This document shows positions 47,634 to 61,271 of a stretch of 64,000 nucleotides of DNA, one piece after another. The stretch lies in contig NC_083675.1 of NCBI RefSeq assembly GCF_030384665.1, forward strand, positions 926,001 through 990,000, written 5' to 3'. A program made the translations under genes and the position numbers. Positions within the stretch are counted from its first letter, which is position 1. Each line of letters opens with the position of its first letter. The DNA comes from Lodderomyces elongisporus. Taxonomy: Eukaryota > Ascomycota > Pichiomycetes > Serinales > Debaryomycetaceae. Under the pieces are notes generated by a model that did no database searches, was not told where the DNA came from, and saw only the letters and a list, made by a program, of their open reading frames with translations.

Positions 47634-49499
47634 GGTGGTTATCGGTTGCAAATGGAACGAATTAGTTTCGAATGCAATGTGCTTCTGTGTATGCGTAACT
47701 GAATGATGTAATACGAAATTTTTCCAAAAAAAAAAAGAATTTATCACTCGATAAGTTTTCAAATTAGAAAAATGTCAAAAAAAAAAGGATCAAAGGAAAA
47801 AAGAAAAAACAAACAAACTTAAGTGGGTTATAAAGTTGAATTTTCTTGGTGAAGTTGTTTTGTGAATTACTCCTGGAGTAGGCTAGTAGTTTGTTTTGGT
47901 AGTAATGGTATTTGGTTAAAAGAAGGGAAACAAAAAAAAAAATATCAACACTTATTCTGTATATGGGTTGCAAGTGGGTGGGTAATCTTCTTTATTTATA
48001 ATTTCGTAGAAGGTAAAGCAAGAAAAGATTCTGTGCACCATTTGAAATGGAAATTGTCTACTTTTTCGTTTCTATGTTGCCTTAGTGCATTATTGTTGTT
48101 GTTATTATTATTATTGTTAGTACTATTTTTGAGTAGAGTGAGGTGAGCGGCCTTTTGGTCATTTAGGCGTTTAAACACTTTGTGAGGAATGATGGCGGAG
48201 GAAGAATGGGAGACAGGAGGGAGGGGGAAAGAAGAAGGAAGTGGAGGTCAGGTGGCTTTGTGATTTTCCTTCTGGATAACACCACTGGTAACGCATCTGC
48301 TTTTAGTCACTTGCACACTTGGCTAAATCTCCTCCCCCCGATTGTTTGTTTTTGGCCGTTTTGAATATGCCATTTTGCATATCAACAGAGATAATCCATT
48401 CTACACGATGCCAGATTGCTATGCTACTTAAGGCCAAAGGAAAATATGGAAAATATGAAAAATAAAATAAAAACAGAAATTAAAATATAGAACAAAAAAA
48501 AAGAGAAAAAGAGTGTCGATTATAGTAGATACAGATCCTTTTTCCATTGCTAATGTTCTTTGATTGTGTTTTTCTTTTAGTCTTTTAGTTGTTGTTGTTC
48601 ATTTCTTAATTCTTTTCTTCCTCTTCTTTTTTTGATGATCTTTGAATCATGAAAGTTTGGGGCAGTCGGATGCACTCAAGCATATATGAGTTTCTGAAAG
48701 TAACAGTTTGTCATCCGGATGAAATATTAAATGGGAAATAAAATAAAAAAGAAAAGAAAAGAAAAGGAAAAGAAGGGAAACACAATAAAAAAAATTATAA
48801 TCTGGGAATAAGCGCCGACGGATTATTTGCATCATCCACCATTCTGTTCTGTTCGATGCAAAAATGGCTATTGGCACTACAGAGCACATACGCATACAAA
48901 TATCTTTCTTTTCTTATTTCACTCAAACAATCACTCACTCCCTCTCCCACTTCTCTTGTGTTCATTCTTTCTTAACAAGTATGTTGTTAAAATTGTTTGT
49001 TGAAGATGAATGAAAAAACATAAAAAAGAAATATATATATAATGGATTCCACATTACATATTACACAAATATGCTACATTACACAAAACTGTAACACCCT
49101 CTCAATATTTTATTTTATTTTTATTTTTTATTTTTTTCATTATTTTTTTTTTATTCCTCTGCTTCAACAAATTCATATGTTGATACTCTCTGATAACATC
49201 CCAAGAAATATATCCAAAGAAGAAATTTCAAAAAGAAAAAACAAGAACTATTTTATAGCCGACAAAAGGCTAATAATAGAATTAGTGGGTATATCAGTAT
49301 CCCATAGGTCATCTAATCATACGTCTTCATTCAACTTGGTTGTCACTGCCTTCTATATCCTCCTTGTAATGTTTTCATTTTCCGGTATTTTTATTAATTT
49401 TTCCACCTTGTATAAAGCTCGTTCTTGTTAGTTCAACATAAAAGCTCTGTTTCGTAAAATCTTCAACAGTGCTTTGATGGACAACGCCGCTTTTGTCAC

Positions 49500-49540
49500 A
49501 TTTTTATTTTATTTTTATTTTATTTTTATTTTATTTTATC
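49500..49540. repeat. (ATTTT)n-type tandem repeat
   Basis: Alternating TTTTTATTTTA units form a tandem run of 5-6 bp repeats. Confidence 0.8.
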
Positions 49541-49780
49541 TGGTATTGCATACCACCCAGCATGATAAACTAGCAAACTGGCAAACTGGAAATTAACTAT
49601 GCACTATGAGATTGTTATAAGCTTTCGGGATATCACTCCATTTGCTTTTATTATGCTCTGTTTTGTTTTTTTAAATAGCAATGCCTAGGGGGGAAAAAGA
49701 CAATTTTGAACATTCAGCCACTGTTTACATTTTTCGGCCTTTTACGGCATCCATAATTTTTATTTACCATTGAAGATGAT

Positions 49781-49800
49781 GAGAGAGAGAGAGAGAGAGG
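49781..49800. repeat. (GA)n microsatellite
   Basis: A run of nine GA units ends in GGGG. Confidence 0.8.
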
Positions 49801-50057
49801 GGAAGCAGGAAGTACACGTTGCAGGTATAACAAGCTAAAGTGTTTGTTTTTTTACATTTGTTTATATTCAAACGGCATTTGATTATTAAAGCCTCGGTAC
49901 TTTTCAATGTCTCTTTACTTACTCGAAATTCCTCTATTGAGAGAGTGAAAGTGTATTACACTGATTGAGTTGTTTGTTTGTTCTTTTTATTTCATTTTTT
50001 TTGAAAGGTTTTTGTTTTCACAAACAATCTTGTAAAAAAAGCAAAAAAAGCTAGCCT

Positions 50058-50067
50058 ATACCGGTAT
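50058..50067. promoter_or_regulatory. Palindrome ATACCGGTAT, second copy
   Basis: It repeats the core of the 44213-44226 palindrome, again in sequence upstream of an SFL-type gene. Confidence 0.35.
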
Positions 50068-50204
50068 TCAGTTCAAGTTGTTCACTTCATACGAGTAATC
50101 ATTACAAGTATTGATACCAGAAACTTTGTTGTTTTGCAGAATCAACTACAAGATATGATTACAAGGATAACAACGCAGATACGGACTAAACCCTTCCCCC
50201 TCCT

Positions 50205-50240
50205 CCCCCTTTTCCCCTTTTCCCCTTTTCCCCTTTTCTT
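50205..50240. repeat. (CCCCTTTT)n tandem repeat
   Basis: Four to five copies of an 8 bp pyrimidine unit lie in a longer pyrimidine tract. Confidence 0.8.
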
Positions 50241-51994
50241 TCCCTTTAAACCTCCTACTACTGCTCCTCCTCCTTCCTCTATCTTCCTCCTCCTCCTCTT
50301 ATCTGCACCATCCCCCCAGTTGGTGCCCTACGTTGTCTGGTACTCACCCAGACAAAAAAAAGAAATGAAATGAAAAGAAAAGAAAACAGAGTGAAAAAGG
50401 ATCCAATGCCTCATTCCAGTAAACAATATCCAAAAAATACAATAATAAAATTAAATTTAAAAAAAGAAAAATTAAGCTTTTTTTTGTTTGATAAACACAT
50501 ACATATATACATATATATATCACAAATAGCGAATACTTTAAATTGAAGTATGGACATATTTAATTTTAATTCTCTTTTGCATCTTTTTAGCTCTTCTTCT
50601 TGTTGTTGTTCATAATTTGTTTGTTGTCGGCATTAAATTCGCCTCATTGTTGTTAGAATTATTGTTATTTTGCTCTTTGTCATATCTTTGTATCAGCATG
50701 TAACTAGAGATTTACTAGTTTTACAATTTTGTTTTATTTGCAAATGTTCAGTATAGTGTTTTGAGTGTGAAAGAGGTACTTTTAAGAATAAAAGATTTTA
50801 TAAAAAGAGCCTTGCACGGAGATATGTATTTATTGTGCTGTTAACATTGTTGTTGTTGTTGTTGTTGTCGATATTATATCGCAGTCTCTTAGTTTGCATG
50901 TACATAGATTGCAATATAGATCCAAAGATTGAGTGAAGAGAAAGAAGTAGAGAAAGAATGCCAACATAAAAAAAAAAAATTAAACCACCTGTATCCCTCA
51001 ATTTGGGTTGTAAGGTAAAGTTGGTTCTGTGGCTTGTTGATATTTGGAGGAATCATTTGAGTTTTTGCAGTGGTGACTAAGGCGTTTTATAACTTTAACA
51101 TTCTTTTAAGAAGCTTTGTCTTGTATCATGCCAACACTTTTGTTTTGGTTGATCTTTCTTTTTTTTTTTGCATTTTTTGTTTTGCAGTTTGGTTCGACTA
51201 TACTGAGTGCAAGTTGGAATCGGATAATTTTATTCCCGCACGATATCCGACCAGGCAATACACTAGAGTTTTGTAAGGGTCCAGCTTTTTTTTTTTTTTT
51301 TCGTTATTTCAATAGTATCATTACTTCAATGATAATTAGTTAAGAATTTTTCTTCGTTTCTACTTAGCCTCAGTTGATAATTTGATAAACCATTTGCCGT
51401 GATTACTTTAGATTAAAATGACAGGTCAAGTAACTCCTAGGGGACCATAGAGAAAAACTAAAAAATAAAAAAGTGAAACAGACGAACCTAATTTATCCAA
51501 CAATAGTGAATGAATGTTTAGAGCAAAACAAAAAAAACAAAAAAAAAAAACACAGGAGGCAGCAGTATTTGTGTTTGTCTTTCTGTATGTATGGTGGTGC
51601 ATGTTCTGACTGCCATGTTGAGAGCCTAACCATTTAGCCACAATCTTGCAAACACTCCAAACCATAAAAAAGATGTTCCACACAAAACAAAACTCTAATT
51701 GGGGAACAAGCAAAAGATGATTCTGTACGCACTTATTGTTAAAGCATAACTGCTCAATAACAGGGAAATAAAAAGTGTGAAATAAAAATAAATTAAATAA
51801 ATAATAAATAAATAAATAAATAAATAAATTTATAAGAAGGAAAACATATGAAGACATAAAAAGATCAATAACTTTAAGGACTTGTCCTTTAATTAAAGAA
51901 TAAATAGAATGAAGAAGCATTGAAATTCTAGCCTTTATTTGCCCATTAGTAATAGGTGGTGGAGAGTAGTTCTAAATAGTACCATTTTGCATAC

Positions 51995-52018
51995 CACACA
52001 CACACACACACACACACA
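51995..52018. repeat. (CA)12 microsatellite
   Basis: An uninterrupted CA run ending at ATG. Confidence 0.85.
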
Positions 52019-52333
52019 TGCACCAACATTCAGTCTCGTTCTTCCTCTTTTTAAATTTGTATTGATAAAACTCCGAGTATGGCTTATCTCTCTTTCTTTC
52101 TCTCTCTATTTCTCTCCCTTTTTTCCTTCTCTACTGCAGAATGTTGTCAGTAATTGTAGTGGTCCTGTGCAGCCCACCTATGATATTTAAAAAATGCAAA
52201 AGTCTTTGTTAAACTTTACTGGAGTGAGGGAGGCGCAAGAATGTGTGAAGAAGCTTACAAAGGTCTGCACAGATTAAACACAGTAGAGGAATCCTACTCC
52301 AGGTAGCTACTCCAGATTTCTCGTAACCACTTG

Positions 52334-52376
52334 CAATCACAATCACAATCACAATCACAATCACAATCACAATCAC
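52334..52376. repeat. (CAATCA)n hexanucleotide repeat
   Basis: About seven perfect copies of a 6 bp unit, running directly into the 8 bp repeat that follows. Confidence 0.9.
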
Positions 52377-52413
52377 AACTGAACAACTGAACAACTGAAC
52401 AACTGAACAACTG
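52375..52413. repeat. (ACAACTGA)n octanucleotide repeat
   Basis: Nearly five copies of an 8 bp unit, abutting the CAATCA repeat on its left. Confidence 0.9.
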
Positions 52414-52872
52414 TAGCAATTACTATCTGCAAACTTTGCCACTAATAAAAAATTGAATGAGGATGTGAAAATCAAAAAAAAAAAAAAAAAAAAAGTTTAG
52501 ATTCGAAATGGAAAAGGTGACAATCTCTGAAATTCACAAAAACGACTAAAAATTTTAGAGAATGTGAAGAAAGAGAAACCATGCATTATGCGTTGTTCTA
52601 AGTAATAGTGCTTCCCCGTGGGCTATTTAGCACCTAGTTGCAGATACATTACAAACTTGTATGGAGTATTCAAAGAATAGATTAAGTGAACCAAAATGAG
52701 ATTAGGGGAGGGAAGAGAGAATGAGATGTGCTATTGTATGTTTTCTTTTATTTCAAAAATTACCATCTGATTGTCTTGATATGTATATGTAATGATCCTT
52801 CACAATATTAATGAAACATTAAGAATAATGACGAACACATTGTAAAGACATGTAGCTTTCAACAGAAGTGAA

Positions 52873-52894
52873 GATGATGATGATGATGATGATG
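52873..52894. repeat. (GAT)7 microsatellite
   Basis: A trinucleotide run of GAT units. Confidence 0.85.
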
Positions 52895-54980
52895 AAAACA
52901 ATATAGATGCACTTGGTTTTCTTTTTCTTTCTAGATTCTGGAAAATAATTGTTCGTTTAGTATAAAAAAAAAAAAAGAAAAGAAAACTCGGCAGCACTGA
53001 GTTAATCGATATCCTGTTTAGGCCAGAAGCGCCGTTTCATAAACAAGTCAGTTTTTTTTTTTTTTTTTGGTTCATTTCTCTTTACTCGGTTGAGAAATAT
53101 TTCTGTACCAACGGTGATGTTCTCAAAGTCCCTCTAGGTCAGTCAAGTTCAAAACTCAGGGTGCCAAGAACTAACCTATTATGTGTAGTATTTTATTTCA
53201 CCGATTATTGCCGTTAACTCCCGTTGAATCTCTGAAATAGCATATATTCTTGTAACATTGGAAAATGGAATCATGAAGAGAAGGGGTTAAAGAATTTTGA
53301 CTAATTGATCTTGTCAATATATATTTCCAAAGTGTAGCAATTACGAAGAACAAACTCTTCTCTCTTAAGGGGGTGAGGAAGAGGGAATAATAAATGAACA
53401 AATGTATCAGTAGAGAAGCTGGATCTTGAATTGCTATGGAAAACCCAGTTGAAACAAAAGTATAAGGCGTTCCGAATTGAAGGGAAAAGAAGGAATTAAA
53501 AAAAAAAAAAAAAATAAAGGAAAACAGATATAGAGGCACTAGATTAACACACGCCTGTATTCCCCGTCTCTCTTAAGTCTCTTTCTCTCTCGTAGTCTTC
53601 TTTATAAATGCAGCCACAACGTTCATCACAGTAGTGGGAACACGAGCTTCCAGACCTGAGCTGAGACTAAACGTTTTCCCAAAAAAGAAATAAGAAAAGA
53701 AATAACTAAAGTAAAGACTAAAAAGAATATTTTAAGACTTGATGAATATAGATGTACACACTTCCAACGACGAGTCTTATGTTGATCACATATTATAACC
53801 AAAAAGAAAGAAAGAATGAAAGAAGGGTGAACCAATGGTAGAAAAAAGGTGGCTTGGTTAGCATCATTAGCTTTCTTCCTACTTCCCTTAGTATTCCTCC
53901 TACTCTTTAAAAAATAGTATGGTACAGTATCGTTTAAAAGAAATGATAAAGAAGAAAAATAAAATAAAAAAGGAAAGAAAGCACCAGATTGTATTCATAA
54001 GTGAGTACGGATGTGATGGTTGAAGATAGTTATAGTATTTGTAAAGATTAGTTAGAAGGAAAGCAATTATGACTCCATCCACTTGTTCCTTATTCCGTTT
54101 CTTTTTTTTTTTAGATTTGTTTCATTTAAGGACAATTTTTTCTTTAATCATTTCCAGTGTTTCAGTACTCAAACTAATAAAATTTTCTACAGCTGTTTAA
54201 ATCAGATACCAAATCGACCCGAAAACAGAATGAATTCAGAATCAAAAAAAAAGGGGTTTTGAGCCTGTGGATAACAAATTCCAAACAGGAGTAAAATATA
54301 CATGTAAATGTTGATAAAGAATTCATCGTTTCTACAATTTCAGATCTCATCGACTCTGAAATGTTTAATGTAAACTGTGAAATTTCAGTTATAATAAAAA
54401 TTATAAACCTGTATACACCACAAGCTTAACAAACAAGAACCAAGTAGGTTTTTTCCTATTTTTTTTTGACCCAGTCATCAAGTATTTTTGAAATGATAAC
54501 AGGAAGGGAAGAAAATAAAAAAAAAAAAAAGGAAAAGAAAACGTTTTATCAATTAGGGGTAGATATGATCTTCTTTTTTCTCTAACTTGTATTGGATACT
54601 GGCACCTATTTTGTTACATATATGCAATTTTCAATAGCATCGGATGGGAGTGTTGGTGTGTGTGTTTTGATGTTCTGTCTTTATGACATTGTTTTTCTCC
54701 TCCTTATTGTACTGATGACTATTGGGAAAGCAATACAATCAGTTTTAAAACAGAATGGGCTAGCCCTAAGCTAGAACCAAAAAAAAACGAAAAGGGAGTA
54801 TCAACCATTTCCACGTTCGATGACATAATTTTCGTCTCGTCACCAAACTCAGCTTCTTATCTCGTGTACGCACCACACAATATTGTTTTACTTTTCTAGG
54901 ACATTGAAATACAACAAAAATCATCAAGAGTGATATTATAATCTCTATTGTATAAAAAACATATATATATATTTTTTATA

Positions 54981-54991
54981 TATATAAAAGG
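54981..54991 (+). promoter_or_regulatory. Strong TATA-box sequence in gene-free DNA
   Basis: TATATAAAAGG matches the TATA consensus with favourable flanks. The first downstream ATG (55008) opens only 13 codons, so any transcript would be non-coding, spliced, or part of a long leader. Confidence 0.25.
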
Positions 54992-57900
54992 ACTCTAGAT
55001 AGACTTGATGCACCAATATTGGCTTCCATACTCTTCAAAAGTATCTTGAAGCCTCAAACTTGAAACGTGTGGAAACCTAACCATTAATGCGCCATCTCTA
55101 AACTGTAGTGCACGTGATAAAGTAATCGACAACACAGATACGAATATCGTGCACAGTTATCACCACCACAATAATAACAACAATAATAACAATAATCAAG
55201 AAAAAAAAATAAAACACCACAAACCACAAAGCAAATTTTACAAATTTTACAAATCTTTACTAATCTACTTTATTTATAAGCCACAACACAGTGAAGTAGC
55301 AAACAAGAAGGGCATCACATTGCAGTAGCTATAGAATAAGAAAACAAAAGAAGCAGAAGAAGAGGAAAAAGTAGCTTAAGCACCATACCTACAGTTCAAG
55401 TTGGAAGCGTACATTGAATCTATAATAGTGCACAAAATAAGTGAACAATAAAGATTGGAAAAATAACTAAACATAAGAAAAAAAAAGATAGGTTGTTGAA
55501 ATTAGGGCCTACTATTATCATCAAGCTGATTCTATTATTCAACATATGCCCCACTTCTCATGTTTAAAAAAAAACTCTTTCCATCTTTTTTTGCTCACTC
55601 CTCCCCTCCTCCCCCCGTCCTTCTCCCCCTTGTTCTTTGTTCTTTCTCCAACAACTGCCAAACACTGTATTTTTTTGGTTTGTTTCCCTTTTTTTCTTTC
55701 TTTTTGTAGTTGCGGAAAAATACCGCGGTCCCTTTCTCTTAATCTATTGTACTCCTCATCTACATGCCAGATCTTTTTTGCTGCTGCTGCTGCTGCTATT
55801 GATGATGTGGTTGTTAGTCGTTTTCTAAATCTATTTATAGAGGGGTTTGTTCAGGCTCATAACCCATGAGAAAAAAAAAATAGAGAAACAAAAAAGAGCC
55901 AAATATCCGACACTACCCAAAGGAAGGGAGAAATACAGAAAAAGCAGAAAGCAAGGAAAACAAGGGGGGGAAGGACTAGCAAGAAAAGAAAAGAACAAAA
56001 GAAGGGCAAACTATATTCTTTTTTGTTGGAGAGCTGGGTTGTGCCCACCACTGGTCTTTTGACAAGTACAAGCAAAAGGAAGGTAAATTGCAAAAAGTAA
56101 CTCAAAGGCTTTGAATTGTTTTCAGTTGTTGTTGTTGTGGTTATTATTAACATTTTTTTTTACCTAGTCATCATGTCGTATACAGCATTCAAGAACACAA
56201 AATATTGCAGATACAGCTACATGAAGTACCATCACATAAAAAAGATGTGGAAAAAGATATATAGAGAGAGAGAGAGAGAAAATAAAAAAGATATTGATTT
56301 AAATTAAATTAAATTAATTCAAATTACAAAACCACCAATACAGAAAGAGAAAGATAGAAAAATAGAACAAAGCAAAACTGTAAGCCTTTTTTTTCAGCAA
56401 AAGAGTAATGAAGTGAAGCAGCAACTCCAAGTTTGTGTTTGAAACAATGTCATTACAATGTTTTTTTCTTACTCTTCTATTTCTATTTCTATTTCTTTTC
56501 TTGATTTTTTTTTTTCTAATCAGCCCATTCACTCAGTATACCTTAGCATAAAGTTTAAAGTCATGCTATAGTTGAACGGAGTTATAAGCCACCTGTATTG
56601 TATAGAAACAAAGTGACCGTACTCTAATATCTGTTGTTATTGCTGCTACTGCTAGTTCTAGTGCTGTAATTGTTTGTTGTTCAAGTTGATACTGCCTTCA
56701 GCACAAATAACTCTCTGTGTAGAATAAAAAATTTGTAAATGTGCCAAGTTGCTCCTTTTGCAGTTAGCATAAACAGCATAATCCACATCTTAGATCTTGC
56801 ATACCTTTGCCTGTACTGCTGTAACTCTCTCTTTTGTTTTTACTTCTTTATTCTTTGGTTTCTGATGTTTTTTTTTTTGCTTTCCTTGCGTTTGGGCTAC
56901 ATAGGATGAAGCAAACCATTGATAGATAAAACAAAAATCTAAAAATGAAATGAACAGAGCATAGAATTGGAAAAGGAAAAAGAAAAAAGGAGACTAGCAT
57001 TGTTATAGTAATTTAAAATCTTTTTTTGGTCAATGTGCCTCGGCTCCCCATCCCACAACACTTCTTCTTTTGTTGTTTTCTTGAACTTTGTACTTCTTTT
57101 TAATTGCGCTTAAGTAAGCATAGAATTGAAGTACAAAGCGCAACTCTGAAACTTTTTTGAATTTTTGACTTTGCAAATGGAAGAAACTGCAGTATCCGGA
57201 AGCAATGGGCGTTAGTCTCCTTTTTACAAGGCTATAGTTAGCTTCCGAGCTGCCGGTAGTTTCCATCCATTTTCTGAATAAAGCGCATGGATTGAACAAG
57301 CATAGAGACTTACGACAGAAACTATGTTTTGTATAAAGTTAGTGACAATATATGTCAACACAGAGATAATGGCAGGCACATAGGAGTAGACATAACATGA
57401 TCGAATCTCTCTTTTTCTTCTTCTCCTCTTTCTTCTTATCCTTCTTCTTCTATGTAAATTATTTAAAGACGGATTTTTGAATAAATTACTAGGTAACGAG
57501 TAGAAAGATACTCACATACAACCAATTCACTCATACCACTTTATTTGCCAAGGTGGTTAAATTAGCCACATTCTCTTCTTTCTGACATATTTCTCTTCGC
57601 CATCTTGCAAAATCATAAAAGGCAAAAAAAGAAAAGAAGATACAATATTTGTTAGTCGGTCTTGTCATCTACATGTAGTTTAAATTTTAGTTTTTAAATC
57701 TTTTGTTTGTTCTTGTATTACTTGTCAATTTGTAATTAGCCGCGTTTCCCCCTTTTGTACACCCAAAAAAAAAAGACTAAATAAGAGACAACATATATAT
57801 ATATGTATATATCTATGACTAAATATTTGTACATATAAATGATCAAGATGTCTTGATAATGCTTTGACTCCAAGTGGCTGAGCATTTTGCATACATTCTT

Positions 57901-58398
57901 TTTTTTGCAACCTCTTGGCATGCTTTTTTCTTTTTTTATTATTTTTACAAGTAGGACTAACACTTGGGAACCACCAACCATGAGCTATTTCATGTTTACT
58001 TTGTAGTTGTCGGCATTAACTTCCAGCCGACTTTGTTGCCACTGAATATAATACTAGGTGAATGTAAGAACCGACAAAGTGGTCACATTACATTTGAACC
58101 AAAGTGTTGAGTCATTGCAAACGTTGCTAATTTTGCTTGTCAGTACTTGCCAGTTATTGTGTCATACTCTATATAATACAATACTCTGCAATGTATTACC
58201 AAAAAAAAAAAAAAATCTATCAAAGTTGATCTCCAAAAAAGGTCTCGCATACAATATCTTTACAAGGGACAAGGTGTTTATATCGGCATGTCCTCCTTTT
58301 TTTTATTATTATTATTCATTTTGTTCTTTATTTTGGCAGATCATATTGTTCTAAGGCGGCTTACCCTCATACCATCACCCGATATCACCACTATCCAT

Positions 58399-58426
58399 TA
58401 CTAACAATAACATCACACTATTTCAG
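58399..58426 (+). other. Possible intron branch point and 3' splice site
   Basis: TACTAAC (58399-58405) is followed 15 bases later by TTTCAG ending at 58426, the canonical yeast 3' intron pattern. Downstream, a 66-codon frame runs to the stop near 58632, starting YIPFPSPPKF. No clear GTATGT donor is seen; GTAAGA near 58065 is the nearest candidate. Confidence 0.25.
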
Positions 58427-60503
58427 TGTATATTCCTTTCCCATCACCTCCTAAATTTGCTATTAAAGAATCAAAATTAAAACTAAAAGACAGCTCGGCC
58501 TACACGCTCATCCAACCCCCATTCAAAACCAGTTTCTTTGCATACTGTTTCGTCTTGCCCAGCCTCCATTTTACTTCTATCAAAAACATGCAAGACCAAA
58601 AACCAAAAACCAAAAATAAAAGTGAAAAATAAAAAAACGAAAAAATTAACGAAAAAAATGTCCAACCCCCACCCAAGTTACTCAAACGTTTCTTCTTCAA
58701 TTTTTTTTTTCTTTTTTTTTGTACTTTCTCCGTTATTGATCCGAACACTCAAAAACTCCGACAATGCAACAAAATACAAGAATATTAACAACAACAACAG
58801 CAACAAAAAAAAAAGGTTTCGCCACAAGTCATGACAAATGTATCGCCTTTGTTTTTGTTGGTTTTTTTGCCGTGTTGGACGGGCATAAAACAAAAGAAAA
58901 GAGGATAGACTTACGATTTTGCCGGTTGTGGGGTCTGAGTGTATAGTGTGTCGTGTTAGTCTTGAGGTTTCAAAACACAAAAAAGGTTGCAAATAATATT
59001 TCCAGCCGAGCCGAATACATTGTAGAAATAGAAATGAAAAGTAATATGCACTGCCACCACCACCACCACAAACACCAACACCATCATCATCATCTGTGCT
59101 TAATCCAGTATAACTATTACTTTTATAATTATTGTTGTTCAGTTTTATAATATTATATACTATTATTAGCCTTTTTTTGAGGTGCTGCTTAGTTAAAATG
59201 GTGAAAGGCATTTCGATATAATAGAAAAGAAAAAAGAAGATGATGATGGTGACAGTATGCTAATACGAAATTTGCCGTAATCGGATATAGTTTTCAATAC
59301 AATACTAAATTTGGTCTGCAAAATCTGAAATTTTCCAAGTGACAAGTGAGTAAAAGGTTAGAGAGAGAGAGATGTACATAGATAAGTTTTGTTGGGTAGT
59401 TTGAGTAGCACATCAACAATATATCAATTGATTTCTTCGTTTTAATTTTTCTTCTTTTTTTTTTGGGTCTGTTTTTCTTCGTTGAAGAAGACAAGGTTAT
59501 TGCTCAAGTGGTCTTTTCAAAAAAATTTTACAATCAAAATAATACTTGAGAAACCCCACTGATGAATACCATATAGTCCACTATTAATTTTTTCCAATTA
59601 TTCACTTCAATTTCATAAAGTTTTAAAAAGATGTTTATATTTATATTTATACCAAGTGTTCAAAATAAACGACATATAGTGGGAATAATTTGTTTTTGTT
59701 GCTAATATTGGGCGAAAATATATCTCATTGTTGCCAGTTGAAGCTGACATTTATGATGAATTTGACTTTAAGCCACAATCATTCTTCTATTAATTATCGT
59801 TTAGGTTAACAACAACGACGAAGGAAAAAAGACAAAGATCAAAAACAAATTCATGGTCATAGTTAAATGCTCCAATTATCAATGAATCGTAACGCATTTG
59901 GTGAAGAATTCGACAATAAATAAGTATGTTATAATATGCTACAATTTTCGATGCAGTTGTACATTTACATCAGCCATGGGGGGTGGGGGAGGAACTTTGA
60001 TCTTGGATTATATGAAAGGTGTATGATTTTTAAGATTTTGCAGTTTTCGTGTATCAATATCTTTATCCAGCCGAAGGTTAGAGTATAAAGAAGTCGACAC
60101 CAAAAAATAAAAGAGAAAGAGAGAGGGAAAGAGAGAGAGGGAGAAGTTAACATATATCCTAGTTGCACTATATGAATAATATATCAGCCCTTGTAAAGTT
60201 ACTTTGTTTTTTTCGAATACAATGGTTGAAAAAAACAATGCATAAAGACTGGTGGCATAAAACAAAGTGGTTAATAGTTATTCCCAGCCAAAGAACAGAG
60301 GAAAAAAAAAATTTGAAAGGAAAAAACTACTAGTTTAGTAACAACAAGAGTTACCAAAACATGGAGTTTACCGCCATTAGCACGAAATATCGATATGAAG
60401 TGTTAAGAACATCATACGCCCCAATGTGCAAACAAGCAATTTGAATGGAGAAAAAGAACAAAAAAAAAAAAGAACAAAGAGGAATGACTTGTCTTCATAT
60501 TTT

Positions 60504-60509
60504 CACGTG
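60504..60509. promoter_or_regulatory. CACGTG E-box
   Basis: TCACGTGA is a palindromic bHLH site (Cbf1/Tye7/Pho4 type). It lies 221 bp before an ATG at 60730 with an A-rich leader. Confidence 0.3.
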
Positions 60510-61271
60510 ACACGGAATAGTATCTCGGTCATGTAATTTTGCACATTTCCACTGCCGTTTAAATTCTACCCGAACACAAAAAGATAACTCTTTTCCTTTA
60601 ATTCCTTTTCAATCTACCAAGTTAGGTTTTGTGTGCTTCCTTCCATTTCCATCTTTTTTTTTTTGTTTTCAATCTCCTTCCCATTTAATCAAGAAGAACT
60701 AAAATTAAAAAAATAAAGAAAGAAAAAGGATGACAAATCATGGAAGCCTAAAGGATGTACAAGAAGCAAAAGAAACAAAGGAAGCTAAAGAAGCAAAGCA
60801 AAGTACAGATTCTAAACATATATCAGCAAATCACAAAACTTGCAAGTGCTTTTTTTGTTTTTTGGCTTATTTCGTTGGCCAGATTATTTTTCTTTTGCTT
60901 CTACACACAAAATTCGTGTACCCGAAACTCCGCACACTTCTGCTTTTTATGATTATTCTTCCTGTTTTTTCTTTTTTTTACACTTGCCACATATGAAATT
61001 GCTATACGAGATAAGTTCTTGAGGATAAACAGCGTAAAGGTGTTTGGCCCTTTCACCACTAACTATTTGTTCTATCTCCCATTCACGTATTTTTTTTTCA
61101 CCTTCTGTTCCATGTTCTGTTGATTTTGGGGGAAAAGATAGCAAAATTTGCTTTAACATCACGATTTTCCCCTTTTTAAGTTAAATTCTTGAGCAATTGT
61201 TACATATTTGGGTAAATATTGATTTCTACTTAACCATCATGTTTTAACATTTGGTGTTCTTGTGCATCAAT

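Noticed and set aside
49042..49431. 129-codon ATG frame on the plus strand
   Set aside because: It is Phe/Ile-rich in the first half from T-rich DNA and has no recognised family. Chance is a sufficient explanation in 22 kb of AT-rich DNA.
51610..51700. A-box-like sequence (minus strand) suggesting a tRNA gene
   Set aside because: The D-arm-like GTGGCTAAATGGTTAGGC is not followed by a B-box (GGTTCRANYCC) or an acceptor stem.
51426..51920. 164-codon ATG frame on the minus strand in the gene desert
   Set aside because: The protein is dominated by Phe, Leu, Tyr and Ser runs produced by a (AAAT)n tract and poly-A DNA. No domain or signal pattern is recognised. It is long for chance, so expression data could revive it.
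58678..59211. 177-codon ATG frame on the minus strand
   Set aside because: It is built from microsatellites (Asp run, Gly run, Leu run, Lys run) on the strand opposite the possible spliced gene. Composition does not look like a real protein, though its length is notable.
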